Position numbers and translations under genes: made by a program
Notes under the pieces: model-generated
The model's input: only the letters and a program-made list of their open reading frames with translations
Told to the model about the DNA's origin: nothing
Databases searched by the model: none
Part shown: positions 1 through 4,962 of the stretch, in pieces
Layout: every line of letters begins with the position of its first letter
Numbering within the stretch: the stretch's first letter is position 1
DNA from: an uncultured Oscillospiraceae bacterium
GTDB taxonomy: Bacteria; Bacillota; Clostridia; Oscillospirales; Oscillospiraceae
Direction: 5' to 3'
Assembly: GCA_934630985.1 (NCBI GenBank)
Contig: CAKTXO010000111.1
Location: forward strand, 1 to 5,408
DNA length: 5,408 nt

Positions 1-489
1 ATTCCCGGTGCCAAGTATTCTCTGACTCTGCAAGCCGCCAACGGCACCTCTGTCCTGGGCGGAACCCAGACCTACACCTGCCCGGCAGTCGCGGATTTTG
101 ATCAGTTCGGCTTCTCCGTCCATTCCCTTCAGGCTGACCTGCTGGTGACCCCGGAGGGTACCTGGCACGCCGAGGATATCGACTCTGCCGACTTTGCCAC
201 CGGCTTCTCCCTGGGCGACAGCATCTCCGTCGCCCTGCGCAGCACGGAATCTTTCTACCTGCCGGGCACGGAGGTGGAGATTCTCTACGCCATCCGGGAC
301 AGCTACGGCAATGTGCTCTCGGACTACACCTCCACCCAGAAGCTTTACTGGAAGAACATCTGGAACGGCGGCAGCCGCCAGGCCGGCGAACTGATCCTGC
401 CCAAGGTGCCCGACCAGGCCGGAAGCTATGTGCTGGATCTGTACATCGAAGGGATGCAGCTTGCCAAGCTCCCCTTCACCATCGGCTGA
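1..489 (+). CDS. C-terminal part of probable surface/secreted protein with FN3/Ig-like beta-sandwich domains (5' truncated)
   Basis: The reading frame is open from the first base to a TGA at 487-489, giving the last 162 residues of a longer protein. A GTG at 145 is an internal codon, not a credible start, because the frame continues upstream and no Shine-Dalgarno site precedes it. The first residues (IPGAKYSLTLQAANG) match the closing strands of a fibronectin type III fold, where a 'PG-x-x-Y-x-[LV]-x-[LV]' pattern is usual. After an acidic linker (residues about 55-65) a second module of alternating hydrophobic strands runs to the end, closing with 'GSYVLDLYIEGMQLAKLPFTIG', which is typical of an Ig-like or CARDB-like sandwich. 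No sortase motif, C-terminal membrane segment or catalytic motif is visible. Extracytoplasmic location is inferred from the fold type. The protein is not otherwise recognised, and its function cannot be named from this fragment. Confidence 0.72.
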   Translation: MPGAKYSLTLQAANGTSVLGGTQTYTCPAVADFDQFGFSVHSLQADLLVTPEGTWHAEDIDSADFATGFSLGDSISVALRSTESFYLPGTEVEILYAIRDSYGNVLSDYTSTQKLYWKNIWNGGSRQAGELILPKVPDQAGSYVLDLYIEGMQLAKLPFTIG

Positions 490-490
490 T

Positions 491-531
491 ATCACGCGCG
501 GCTCCGGGAAACCGGAGCCGCTTCGTGATTT
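491..531 (+). terminator. Long hairpin downstream of the surface protein gene, probable terminator with a poor U-tract
   Basis: A perfect 10-bp GC-rich stem (498-507 with 512-521) is closed by a GAAA tetraloop (508-511). A small internal loop (C497 opposite TT522-523) separates it from six further pairs, 491-496 (ATCACG) with 524-529 (CGTGAT). It begins one base after the stop codon at 489. Only three T follow, at 529-531, so this is not a textbook intrinsic terminator. It may act as a weak terminator or as a 3' end-stabilising structure. The structure is seen directly and its function is inferred. Confidence 0.6.
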
Positions 532-616
532 ATACCAAAAGAACCCGGGCTTTTTCCGCCGGAACTTATGCGTATCCCTGAAATTCGGATTTATTCACAC
601 TTTTTGCGAATATTTG

Positions 617-625
617 TGATATCAT
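617..625 (+). promoter_or_regulatory. Candidate extended -10 promoter for the phospholipase-like gene
   Basis: TGA at 617-619 followed by TATCAT at 620-625 makes an extended -10 element, with five of six matches to TATAAT. No convincing -35 lies at 16-18 bases: TTCACA (594-599) is 20 bases away. A start near 632 would give a leader of about 27 bases before the ATG at 659. The stretch 532-616 has no other supported feature. Confidence 0.45.
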
Positions 626-658
626 CAGGGAAAATCCAATGATCGAGGTCTTGAAAAT

Positions 659-1210
659 ATGCGCGGAAAAAGCCATCTGATCATCGCCCAGTATTTGCTG
701 GATCACTACATGCCGGATATTCCCAAGCGGTATCAGCTTGCCTTCCGGCTTGGCTGCATCGAGCCGGATCGAAACCCGGCAACCTATCTGAAGGGTTCCC
801 TTCGCTGCCAGTGGCTCCGGGGGCACAACTATAAAAACGCCCAGCGGTTCATGACCACCATGGCCGGTCGGCTGGAGGGTCGTCAGCGGCTGCACCTGTA
901 CGATTACTACACCCTGGGCAAGCTGATTCACTATACCACGGACGCCTTTACATACGCCCATAACGACACCTTCCCCACCCAGCTTCGGGAGCACAAGCAG
1001 TACGAGGATGCCCTACAGATTTATTTTCTGTCCTTCATGGCTCATAACCCCAAGGTCACAGTGCCTACGGACGAGACCATTATGGGCGCGATTCAAACCT
1101 ACCACGAAAAATACGAACGCAAGGCCTCCGATATCCACCGGGATTCCCGGTTTGCCCTGAATGCCTGCTGCTGCGTGCTGGCAACTCTGTGCCTGAAGGT
1201 GGTCTTCTGA
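659..1210 (+). CDS. Zinc-dependent phospholipase C family protein
   Basis: The 183-residue product matches the compact clostridial branch of the zinc-dependent phospholipase C / S1-P1 nuclease-like fold. It begins MRGKSHL, with His6 close to the N-terminus as in this family. It continues with the 'LGCIEPDR' segment (Asp37), His56, and the signature 'GKLIHYTTDAFTYAHN' (His91, Asp95, His101), then Glu111, His112 and Glu116. These His and Asp residues are the likely metal ligands. No signal peptide is seen, unlike secreted clostridial alpha-toxins, so it is probably cytoplasmic. Members of this group are common in Clostridia and mostly uncharacterised, so phospholipase activity is a family label rather than a demonstrated function. 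GAGG at 645-648, 10 bases upstream, supports the ATG at 659. A VanZ-like gene follows after 22 bases. The C-terminus carries a CCC run (residues 170-172) of unknown meaning. Confidence 0.82.
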   Translation: MRGKSHLIIAQYLLDHYMPDIPKRYQLAFRLGCIEPDRNPATYLKGSLRCQWLRGHNYKNAQRFMTTMAGRLEGRQRLHLYDYYTLGKLIHYTTDAFTYAHNDTFPTQLREHKQYEDALQIYFLSFMAHNPKVTVPTDETIMGAIQTYHEKYERKASDIHRDSRFALNACCCVLATLCLKVVF

Positions 1211-1232
1211 CAATTCTCCCGGGAGGTTATCC

Positions 1233-1826
1233 ATGCAGCGACTGTTTTCCATGTGCCTGGAAGCGGGAATTGCGTCTATTTTCCTGATTCCGGCCTTCTG
1301 GGGTCTGAACCGTTTTTACTTCCGCAACGCAAACCGGGCAGCTGTCTGCCTGGTTTTCTCTTTGTACCTGGCGGCGGTGGACGCGGTGGCAGGGCTTCCC
1401 AGCCTGCTCCGCTTTCGCTTTGACCGGAATCTCAACCTGAAGCCCTTCGCCTATCTGTTCTCCGACTTTTGGAATAGCTTTCTGAATGTACTGCTTTTCA
1501 TTCCCCTGGGACTGTTTTTGACGGTTCTTTGGAAGCGCTACCGGTCTTTTCCGCGGACGATCCTGTTCGGTTTCGGTTTTTCTCTTGCCATCGAGCTTTT
1601 ACAGATGTTTACCCGTCGGGCAACGGATGTAAACGATCTGATGACCAACACCTTAGGCGCCGCTCTGGGCTGGTGCCTGGGTCGGATCATTCTCCGGTGC
1701 TTTCCTTCCCTGCGCCCCAGCTGGAAAACGGGAGAGGTTTTCGTCACCATCGCCGTCACCTTTGCCGTCCTGTTCTTCCTTCAGCCCATTCCCGCGGCCC
1801 GGATTTGGGTTCTCCTTCGGGGGTAA
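1233..1826 (+). CDS. VanZ family membrane protein
   Basis: The 197-residue hydrophobic protein has about five or six membrane segments, near residues 9-28, 37-55, 83-100, 109-126, 137-155 and 168-187. The VanZ signature is clear. 'NVLLFIPLGLFL' (85-96) carries the conserved Asn and the phenylalanine-proline-glycine pattern. 'SLAIELLQMFTRRATDVNDLMTNTLGA' spans 117-143, with Glu121, Gln124, Arg129, Asp132, Asp135, Asn139 and Gly142 in the conserved positions. VanZ of Enterococcus confers low-level teicoplanin resistance, but most chromosomal relatives have no known role, and nothing here suggests a glycopeptide resistance cluster. GGGAGG at 1221-1226, six bases before the ATG, fixes the start. 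The 22-base gap after the phospholipase-like gene suggests co-transcription. Confidence 0.85.
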   Translation: MQRLFSMCLEAGIASIFLIPAFWGLNRFYFRNANRAAVCLVFSLYLAAVDAVAGLPSLLRFRFDRNLNLKPFAYLFSDFWNSFLNVLLFIPLGLFLTVLWKRYRSFPRTILFGFGFSLAIELLQMFTRRATDVNDLMTNTLGAALGWCLGRIILRCFPSLRPSWKTGEVFVTIAVTFAVLFFLQPIPAARIWVLLRG

Positions 1827-1880
1827 GTCCCTTCGCCTTCGGGAATCATGTTCTTTTTTTGACTTTTTTCTTATTTTCTC
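1827..1880 (+). other. T-rich spacer between the VanZ gene and the attenuator promoter
   Basis: This stretch holds no gene. TCCC (1828-1831) can pair with GGGA (1840-1843), but the stem is only 4 bp and sits 10 bases from the T-run at 1854-1860, so a terminator for the VanZ transcript is only weakly supported. The T-tracts at 1854-1860 and 1864-1869 lie just upstream of the -35 at 1881 and could act as an UP-like element. Without a strong terminator, some transcription may read through from upstream into the attenuator. Confidence 0.3.
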
Positions 1881-1909
1881 TTGCATTATTCCGCCGCCCG
1901 TGGTACAAT
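1881..1909 (+). promoter_or_regulatory. Promoter of the aromatic biosynthesis operon
   Basis: The -35 is TTGCAT (1881-1886), followed by a 17-base spacer and the -10 TACAAT (1904-1909, five of six matches to consensus). The upstream DNA is T-rich. Transcription is expected to begin at or near A1916, giving about 26 bases before the leader peptide start and a leader of about 170 bases if it ends at the attenuator terminator. The elements are seen in the sequence; the start site is inferred. Confidence 0.78.
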
Positions 1910-1941
1910 GTCCCTAACTACAGGACTTGGAGGATTTTTCC

Positions 1942-1998
1942 ATGGTCGCAAACCGGATGAGCAGCTTCTACTTTTACTACTATTACTTTTTCGCCTGA
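1942..1998 (+). CDS. Phe/Tyr-rich leader peptide of the aro operon attenuator
   Basis: This 18-codon reading frame encodes MVANRMSSFYFYYYYFFA and stops at TGA 1996-1998. Nine consecutive residues (9-17) are aromatic: Phe at 9, 11, 16 and 17, and Tyr at 10, 12, 13, 14 and 15. A strong Shine-Dalgarno site, GGAGGA at 1929-1934, lies seven bases before the ATG. This decides in favour of ATG 1942 over the in-frame ATG at 1957. The design parallels known enterobacterial leader peptides for pheA and pheST, which carry Phe-rich runs. The product itself probably has no function. Its translation is proposed to report the supply of charged tRNA-Tyr and tRNA-Phe to the RNA structures that follow. It lies between a good promoter and an intrinsic terminator, directly upstream of DAHP synthase and prephenate dehydrogenase genes, whose pathway supplies these amino acids. 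Confidence 0.92.
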   Translation: MVANRMSSFYFYYYYFFA

Positions 1999-2010
1999 AA
2001 AGTAATAGTA
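1978..2010 (+). promoter_or_regulatory. Attenuator hairpin 1:2 (protector), formed by the Tyr/Phe codons
   Basis: The arm 1978-1990 (TACTATTACTTTT) is a perfect 13-base complement of 1998-2010 (AAAAGTAATAGTA), with a seven-base loop at 1991-1997. The 5' arm consists of the last three Tyr codons and the start of the Phe codons; the peptide stop codon lies at the loop/3'-arm boundary. Without a stalled ribosome this hairpin would form and occupy 2007-2010, which are also the first bases of the antiterminator, so the terminator is favoured. A ribosome stalled on the Tyr codons would cover the 5' arm and release the 3' arm. Confidence 0.85.
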
Positions 2011-2068
2011 ATTTGTGCTGCAAATCTTCCATAGCAGGAAAGCGTAATTGAGCGCCGCACGAATTACT
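2007..2068 (+). promoter_or_regulatory. Attenuator pairing 2:3 (antiterminator)
   Basis: Bases 2007-2018 pair continuously with 2057-2068: twelve pairs, one of them G-U at T2014-G2061. After one mismatch (T2019/C2056), G2020 and C2021 pair with C2055 and G2054. The pairing uses the whole left arm of the terminator except its first two bases, and also its loop. It therefore cannot coexist with the terminator, and it conflicts with the 1:2 hairpin at 2007-2010. The intervening 2022-2053 has only weak pairing potential of its own, such as TTCC 2027-2030 with GGAA 2037-2040. The complementarity was checked base by base; use in the cell is inferred. Confidence 0.82.
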
Positions 2069-2087
2069 CGTGCGGCGCATATTTTTT
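2052..2087 (+). terminator. Attenuator terminator (3:4 hairpin) upstream of aroF
   Basis: An 11-bp perfect stem (2052-2062 with 2068-2078), ten pairs of which are the GC-rich GCGCCGCACG/CGTGCGGCGC arms, encloses a five-base loop (2063-2067). Three bases later comes a run of six T at 2082-2087. This is a textbook intrinsic terminator placed within the leader, just before the aroF Shine-Dalgarno site (2088-2093). A terminator at this position only makes sense if it is conditional, because the essential-type operon lies immediately downstream. Confidence 0.92.
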
Positions 2088-2101
2088 AGGAGATGTGACT
2101 T

Positions 2102-3103
2102 ATGATTGCAATTCTGAAGCCCGGAACCACCCCTGCCCAGACCGACCACCTGGTCAGCTGGCTGAAGACCATGAACCTGGACGTTCATATTTCCCATGGC
2201 GAGGAAGTCACCATTCTGGGTCTGGTGGGCGACACCACCCGGGTGGACATCGACCTGCTGAAAAGTCTGGAAATGGTGGACACCGTCAAGCGGGTATCCG
2301 AGCCCTTCAAGCAGGCCAACCGGAAGTTCCACCCCATGGACACCATCGTCGAGGTGGGAAACGCCCGGATCGGCGGCGGCTATTTCGCCATGATCGCCGG
2401 CCCTTGCTCCGTGGAGTCGGAAGCGCAGATTGTGGAGGTTGCCCAGGCGGTGAAGGCCTCCGGCGCAAACCTTCTCCGGGGCGGCGCCTTCAAGCCCCGT
2501 ACCTCTCCCTACGCCTTCCAGGGCATGGGTGCCGAAGGCATCCGGCTGCTGCTGAAGGCCAAGGAGGCAACAAACCTTCCCATCGTCACGGAAATCATGA
2601 ACATCTCCACCCTTGACCTGTTTGCCGATGTGGACGTGATTCAGGTAGGTGCCCGGAATATGCAGAATTTTGACCTTCTGAAGGAGCTGGGCAAGACGAA
2701 GAAGCCCATCCTTCTCAAGCGGGGTCTGGCCAACACCATCCAGGAGCTTCTCATGAGCGCGGAGTACATCATGAGTGAAGGCAATGAGAAGGTCATCCTC
2801 TGCGAGCGGGGCATCCGCACCTTTGAGACCGCTACCCGGAATACCCTGGATCTGTCCGCCGTGGCGGTGCTCCACAATCTGACCCACCTGCCGGTCGTGG
2901 TTGACCCCAGCCACGCCACCGGCAAGGCAGAGCTGGTACCGCCCATGGCTCTGGCCGCTGCCGCCGCCGGTGCGGACGGCATTATGGTAGAGGTGCACAA
3001 CAATCCTGCCGCCGCCCTGTGCGACGGTGCCCAGTCCCTGACTCCGGCTCAGTTTGACGAGCTGAACCACCGTGTTCAGCGTCTGCGTGAGGTCTTGGTA
3101 TGA
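2102..3103 (+). CDS. aroF: 3-deoxy-7-phosphoheptulonate (DAHP) synthase with N-terminal ferredoxin-like domain
   Basis: This enzyme condenses phosphoenolpyruvate and erythrose 4-phosphate to DAHP, the entry step of the cytoplasmic shikimate pathway. The 333-residue length fits type I-beta enzymes such as that of Thermotoga maritima. Residues 1 to about 70 form the small ferredoxin-like regulatory domain, and the rest is the TIM barrel. Visible motifs are AGPCSVES (99-106), GGAFKPRTSPYAFQG (127-141), VGARNMQN (182-189), KRG (206-208), CERGIRTFE (234-242) and DPSHATGK (268-275). Cys102, His271, Glu297 and Asp308 are the expected metal ligands, almost numbered as in T. maritima. In that enzyme the N-terminal domain mediates feedback inhibition by tyrosine; the same here is inferred. 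AGGAGA at 2088-2093, eight bases before the ATG, sets the start. The Shine-Dalgarno site touches the attenuator T-run. The stop overlaps the tyrA start in ATGA. Confidence 0.95.
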   Translation: MIAILKPGTTPAQTDHLVSWLKTMNLDVHISHGEEVTILGLVGDTTRVDIDLLKSLEMVDTVKRVSEPFKQANRKFHPMDTIVEVGNARIGGGYFAMIAGPCSVESEAQIVEVAQAVKASGANLLRGGAFKPRTSPYAFQGMGAEGIRLLLKAKEATNLPIVTEIMNISTLDLFADVDVIQVGARNMQNFDLLKELGKTKKPILLKRGLANTIQELLMSAEYIMSEGNEKVILCERGIRTFETATRNTLDLSAVAVLHNLTHLPVVVDPSHATGKAELVPPMALAAAAAGADGIMVEVHNNPAAALCDGAQSLTPAQFDELNHRVQRLREVLV

Positions 3104-3930
3104 AGGTAGGAATTCTCGGTCTCGGCCTCATCGGCGGCTCCCTGGCCCGTGCCTACGCCCTGGAGGGCCACACGGTCTACGCCGCGGAAACCAACGAATC
3201 CATGCTGTCCTTTGCCATGCTGGCAGGTGCCGTCCACGGTAGGCTGGATGCGGAAACCATCCCCCAATGTGATCTGATTCTCCTTGCCATCTACCCGGAC
3301 GGCAGTGCCTCCTGGCTGGAGCAAAACGCTCCCTTTGTTTCCAAAGATGCCCTGGTCATGGACTGCTGCGGTGTGAAGCAGGAGGTGTGCCGCCGGTGCT
3401 TCCCTGTGGCAAAAGAGTATGGCTTCACATTCGTCGGCGGCCATCCCATGGCCGGCTCTCAGTTTTCCGGCTTCAAGTACAGCAGAGCCACTCTTTACAA
3501 TGGCGCACCTATGGTGCTGGTGCCCCCGGTCTTTGACGACATTGCCCTTTTGCAGCGGGTGAAGGACGCTTTGAAGCCCTGCCATTTCGGCTTCTTCTCC
3601 GTGACCACCGCCGAGGAACACGACAAAATGATTGCCTTCACCTCTCAGATGCCCCACATTCTGAGCAACGCCTTTATTAAGTCCCCTACCGCCCTCAAGC
3701 ACAAGGGCTTCTCTGCGGGAAGCTACAAGGATCTGACCCGGGTTGCCTGGCTGAATCCCCAGATGTGGGCAGAGCTGTTCCTGGAAAATCGGGAAAACAC
3801 TCTTTTCGAGTTGGACTTCTACATTAAGAGCCTCCAGCAGTATGAGCAGGCCATTCGGGATTCTGACATGGACACCCTGGTTCGGCTTCTGGACGAGGGC
3901 AAAAAGCGCAAAGAGGAGGTGGACGGATGA
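3100..3930 (+). CDS. tyrA: Prephenate dehydrogenase
   Basis: It oxidatively decarboxylates prephenate to 4-hydroxyphenylpyruvate, the tyrosine branch. The N-terminal Rossmann motif GLGLIGGSLA (7-16) binds the dinucleotide. A glutamate rather than a basic residue ends the second strand (YAAETNE), which suggests NAD. The catalytic region GGHPMAGS contains His115. Further conserved positions are His174 in EEHDKM, His186 in SQMPH and Arg214 in YKDLTRVA, the likely substrate-binding arginine. At 276 residues the protein ends after the helical dimerisation domain, with no ACT domain and no fused chorismate mutase. Direct tyrosine inhibition through an ACT domain is therefore not available. GAGG at 3089-3092, seven bases upstream, supports the ATG. 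It overlaps aroF and aroB by four bases each, which points to translational coupling. Arogenate dehydrogenase activity cannot be excluded from sequence alone. Confidence 0.93.
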   Translation: MKVGILGLGLIGGSLARAYALEGHTVYAAETNESMLSFAMLAGAVHGRLDAETIPQCDLILLAIYPDGSASWLEQNAPFVSKDALVMDCCGVKQEVCRRCFPVAKEYGFTFVGGHPMAGSQFSGFKYSRATLYNGAPMVLVPPVFDDIALLQRVKDALKPCHFGFFSVTTAEEHDKMIAFTSQMPHILSNAFIKSPTALKHKGFSAGSYKDLTRVAWLNPQMWAELFLENRENTLFELDFYIKSLQQYEQAIRDSDMDTLVRLLDEGKKRKEEVDG

Positions 3931-4961
3931 ATACCGTCACCGTCAGTGCATCGAAAACCTATGACATTCTCATCGGCCCCGGTATCCTGAAGGAACTGGG
4001 AGTCCGGGTTCAAAGCCTGGGAAGGGCACAAAAGATCTGCCTGGTCAGCGAAACCAGCGTTTTCCCTCTCTGGGGGGAAGCTGCCCTTTCCAGTCTGAAG
4101 GATGCAGGCTTCGATGTCTGCTCCTACGTCTTTCCCGCAGGCGAAGAAAGCAAAAACGGGGAGAATCTTCTGAAACTTCTGAACTTTCTGGCGGAAAACG
4201 GCCTAACCCGTTCGGATATCCTTGTGGCTCTGGGCGGCGGTGTCACCGGAGACTTAGCCGGTTTTGCCGCCTCCTGTTTCCTGCGAGGCATCCGCTTTGT
4301 CCAGGTGCCCACCACGCTGCTTGCCGCCGTGGACTCTTCCGTTGGCGGAAAAACCGCCGTGGATTTGCCCGCGGGCAAGAACTTAGCCGGTGCCTTCTGG
4401 CAGCCCAGCCTTGTCATCTGTGATACGGACACCCTGGACACCCTTCCTGTGGACATCTTCCGGGACGGCTGCGCCGAGGTCATCAAGTATGGCATTCTCT
4501 ACGATCTCAAGTTATTTGCCCATCTGGAAGAAAAAGGCCTGGATTTTGACCGGGAAGCGGTCATCACCCGATGCGTAGAGCTGAAGCGGGATGTGGTCAT
4601 GGAGGACGAGTTCGACACCGGCGCCCGGATGAAGCTGAACCTGGGGCACACCATCGGCCACGGGGTGGAGGCCAGGAGTAATTTCACCTTGTCTCACGGA
4701 AAGTCCGTGGCCATCGGCATGGCCATTGTCAGTCGTGCCAGCGGCTGTCCCGATACCCCCCGGATTCTGGCAATTCTGCAAAAGTTCGGCCTTCCCGTCA
4801 CTACGGGCGAAAGCGTCCAGGACATTTACAACTATACCCTTTCCGACAAGAAGCGTTCCGGCGATACCGTCCGGCTGATCATCCCCCGGCACATCGGCGA
4901 CTGCGCCATTGTCCCCACCCCGGTGCACACCCTCAAATCCTTCATTCAGGCAGGGTTATAA
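3927..4961 (+). CDS. aroB: 3-dehydroquinate synthase
   Basis: It converts DAHP to 3-dehydroquinate, the second shikimate step, using NAD and a divalent metal. The 344-residue length is usual for the family. Diagnostic motifs are GEESKN (72-77), ALGGGVTGDLAGF (101-113), VPTTLLAAVDSSVGGKTAVD (about 126-145), GAFWQP, EVIKYG (Glu184), LNLGHTIGH (His241, His245) and LSHGK (His257). Glu184, His241 and His257 correspond to the zinc ligands, and the 16-residue spacing between the two histidines agrees with the Aspergillus enzyme domain. A near-perfect Shine-Dalgarno site (AGGAGGT, 3914-3920) lies inside the end of tyrA, six bases before the ATG. The start codon overlaps the tyrA stop by four bases. 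The TAA is one base before the aroA start. Confidence 0.96.
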   Translation: MNTVTVSASKTYDILIGPGILKELGVRVQSLGRAQKICLVSETSVFPLWGEAALSSLKDAGFDVCSYVFPAGEESKNGENLLKLLNFLAENGLTRSDILVALGGGVTGDLAGFAASCFLRGIRFVQVPTTLLAAVDSSVGGKTAVDLPAGKNLAGAFWQPSLVICDTDTLDTLPVDIFRDGCAEVIKYGILYDLKLFAHLEEKGLDFDREAVITRCVELKRDVVMEDEFDTGARMKLNLGHTIGHGVEARSNFTLSHGKSVAIGMAIVSRASGCPDTPRILAILQKFGLPVTTGESVQDIYNYTLSDKKRSGDTVRLIIPRHIGDCAIVPTPVHTLKSFIQAGL

Positions 4962-4962
4962 T

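Noticed and set aside
145..489. Complete small gene starting at GTG 145
   Set aside because: The same frame is open to the window edge with FN3-like sequence upstream, and no Shine-Dalgarno site precedes 145. It is an internal codon of a longer gene.
595..619. TCACA...TGTGA inverted repeat around the promoter of the phospholipase-like gene
   Set aside because: The arms are five bases, 15 bases apart, and in the opposite orientation to a CRP-type site. This is too weak to call an operator.
1828..1860. Intrinsic terminator after the VanZ gene
   Set aside because: The possible stem is only four pairs with a nine-base loop, and the T-run begins 10 bases after it. I mention it as spacer content only.
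1910..1926. GTCC...GGAC dyad between the -10 and the leader Shine-Dalgarno site
   Set aside because: It has four pairs and a nine-base loop, and its left arm lies upstream of the predicted transcription start. It is probably chance.
1529..1960. Plus-strand 143-codon frame overlapping the VanZ gene and the leader
   Set aside because: It is out of frame with the clear VanZ motifs, has no Shine-Dalgarno site and no recognisable domain, and runs through the promoter.
1957..1998. Shorter leader peptide starting at the in-frame ATG 1957
   Set aside because: The Shine-Dalgarno site at 1929-1934 is correctly spaced for ATG 1942 and too far from 1957. The aromatic run is the same either way.
1916..2101. 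Tyrosine T-box leader
   Set aside because: The conserved T-box motif (AGGGTGGNACCGCG-like) and the stem I elements are absent, and the leader is short. A translated F/Y-rich peptide explains the region better.
1886..3070. Long minus-strand open frame of 394 codons, antisense to aroF and the leader
   Set aside because: It lies opposite a gene with complete DAHP synthase motifs, spans the attenuator, and its translation is Gly/His/Gln-rich with no recognisable domain. It is a shadow of G+C-rich codon use.
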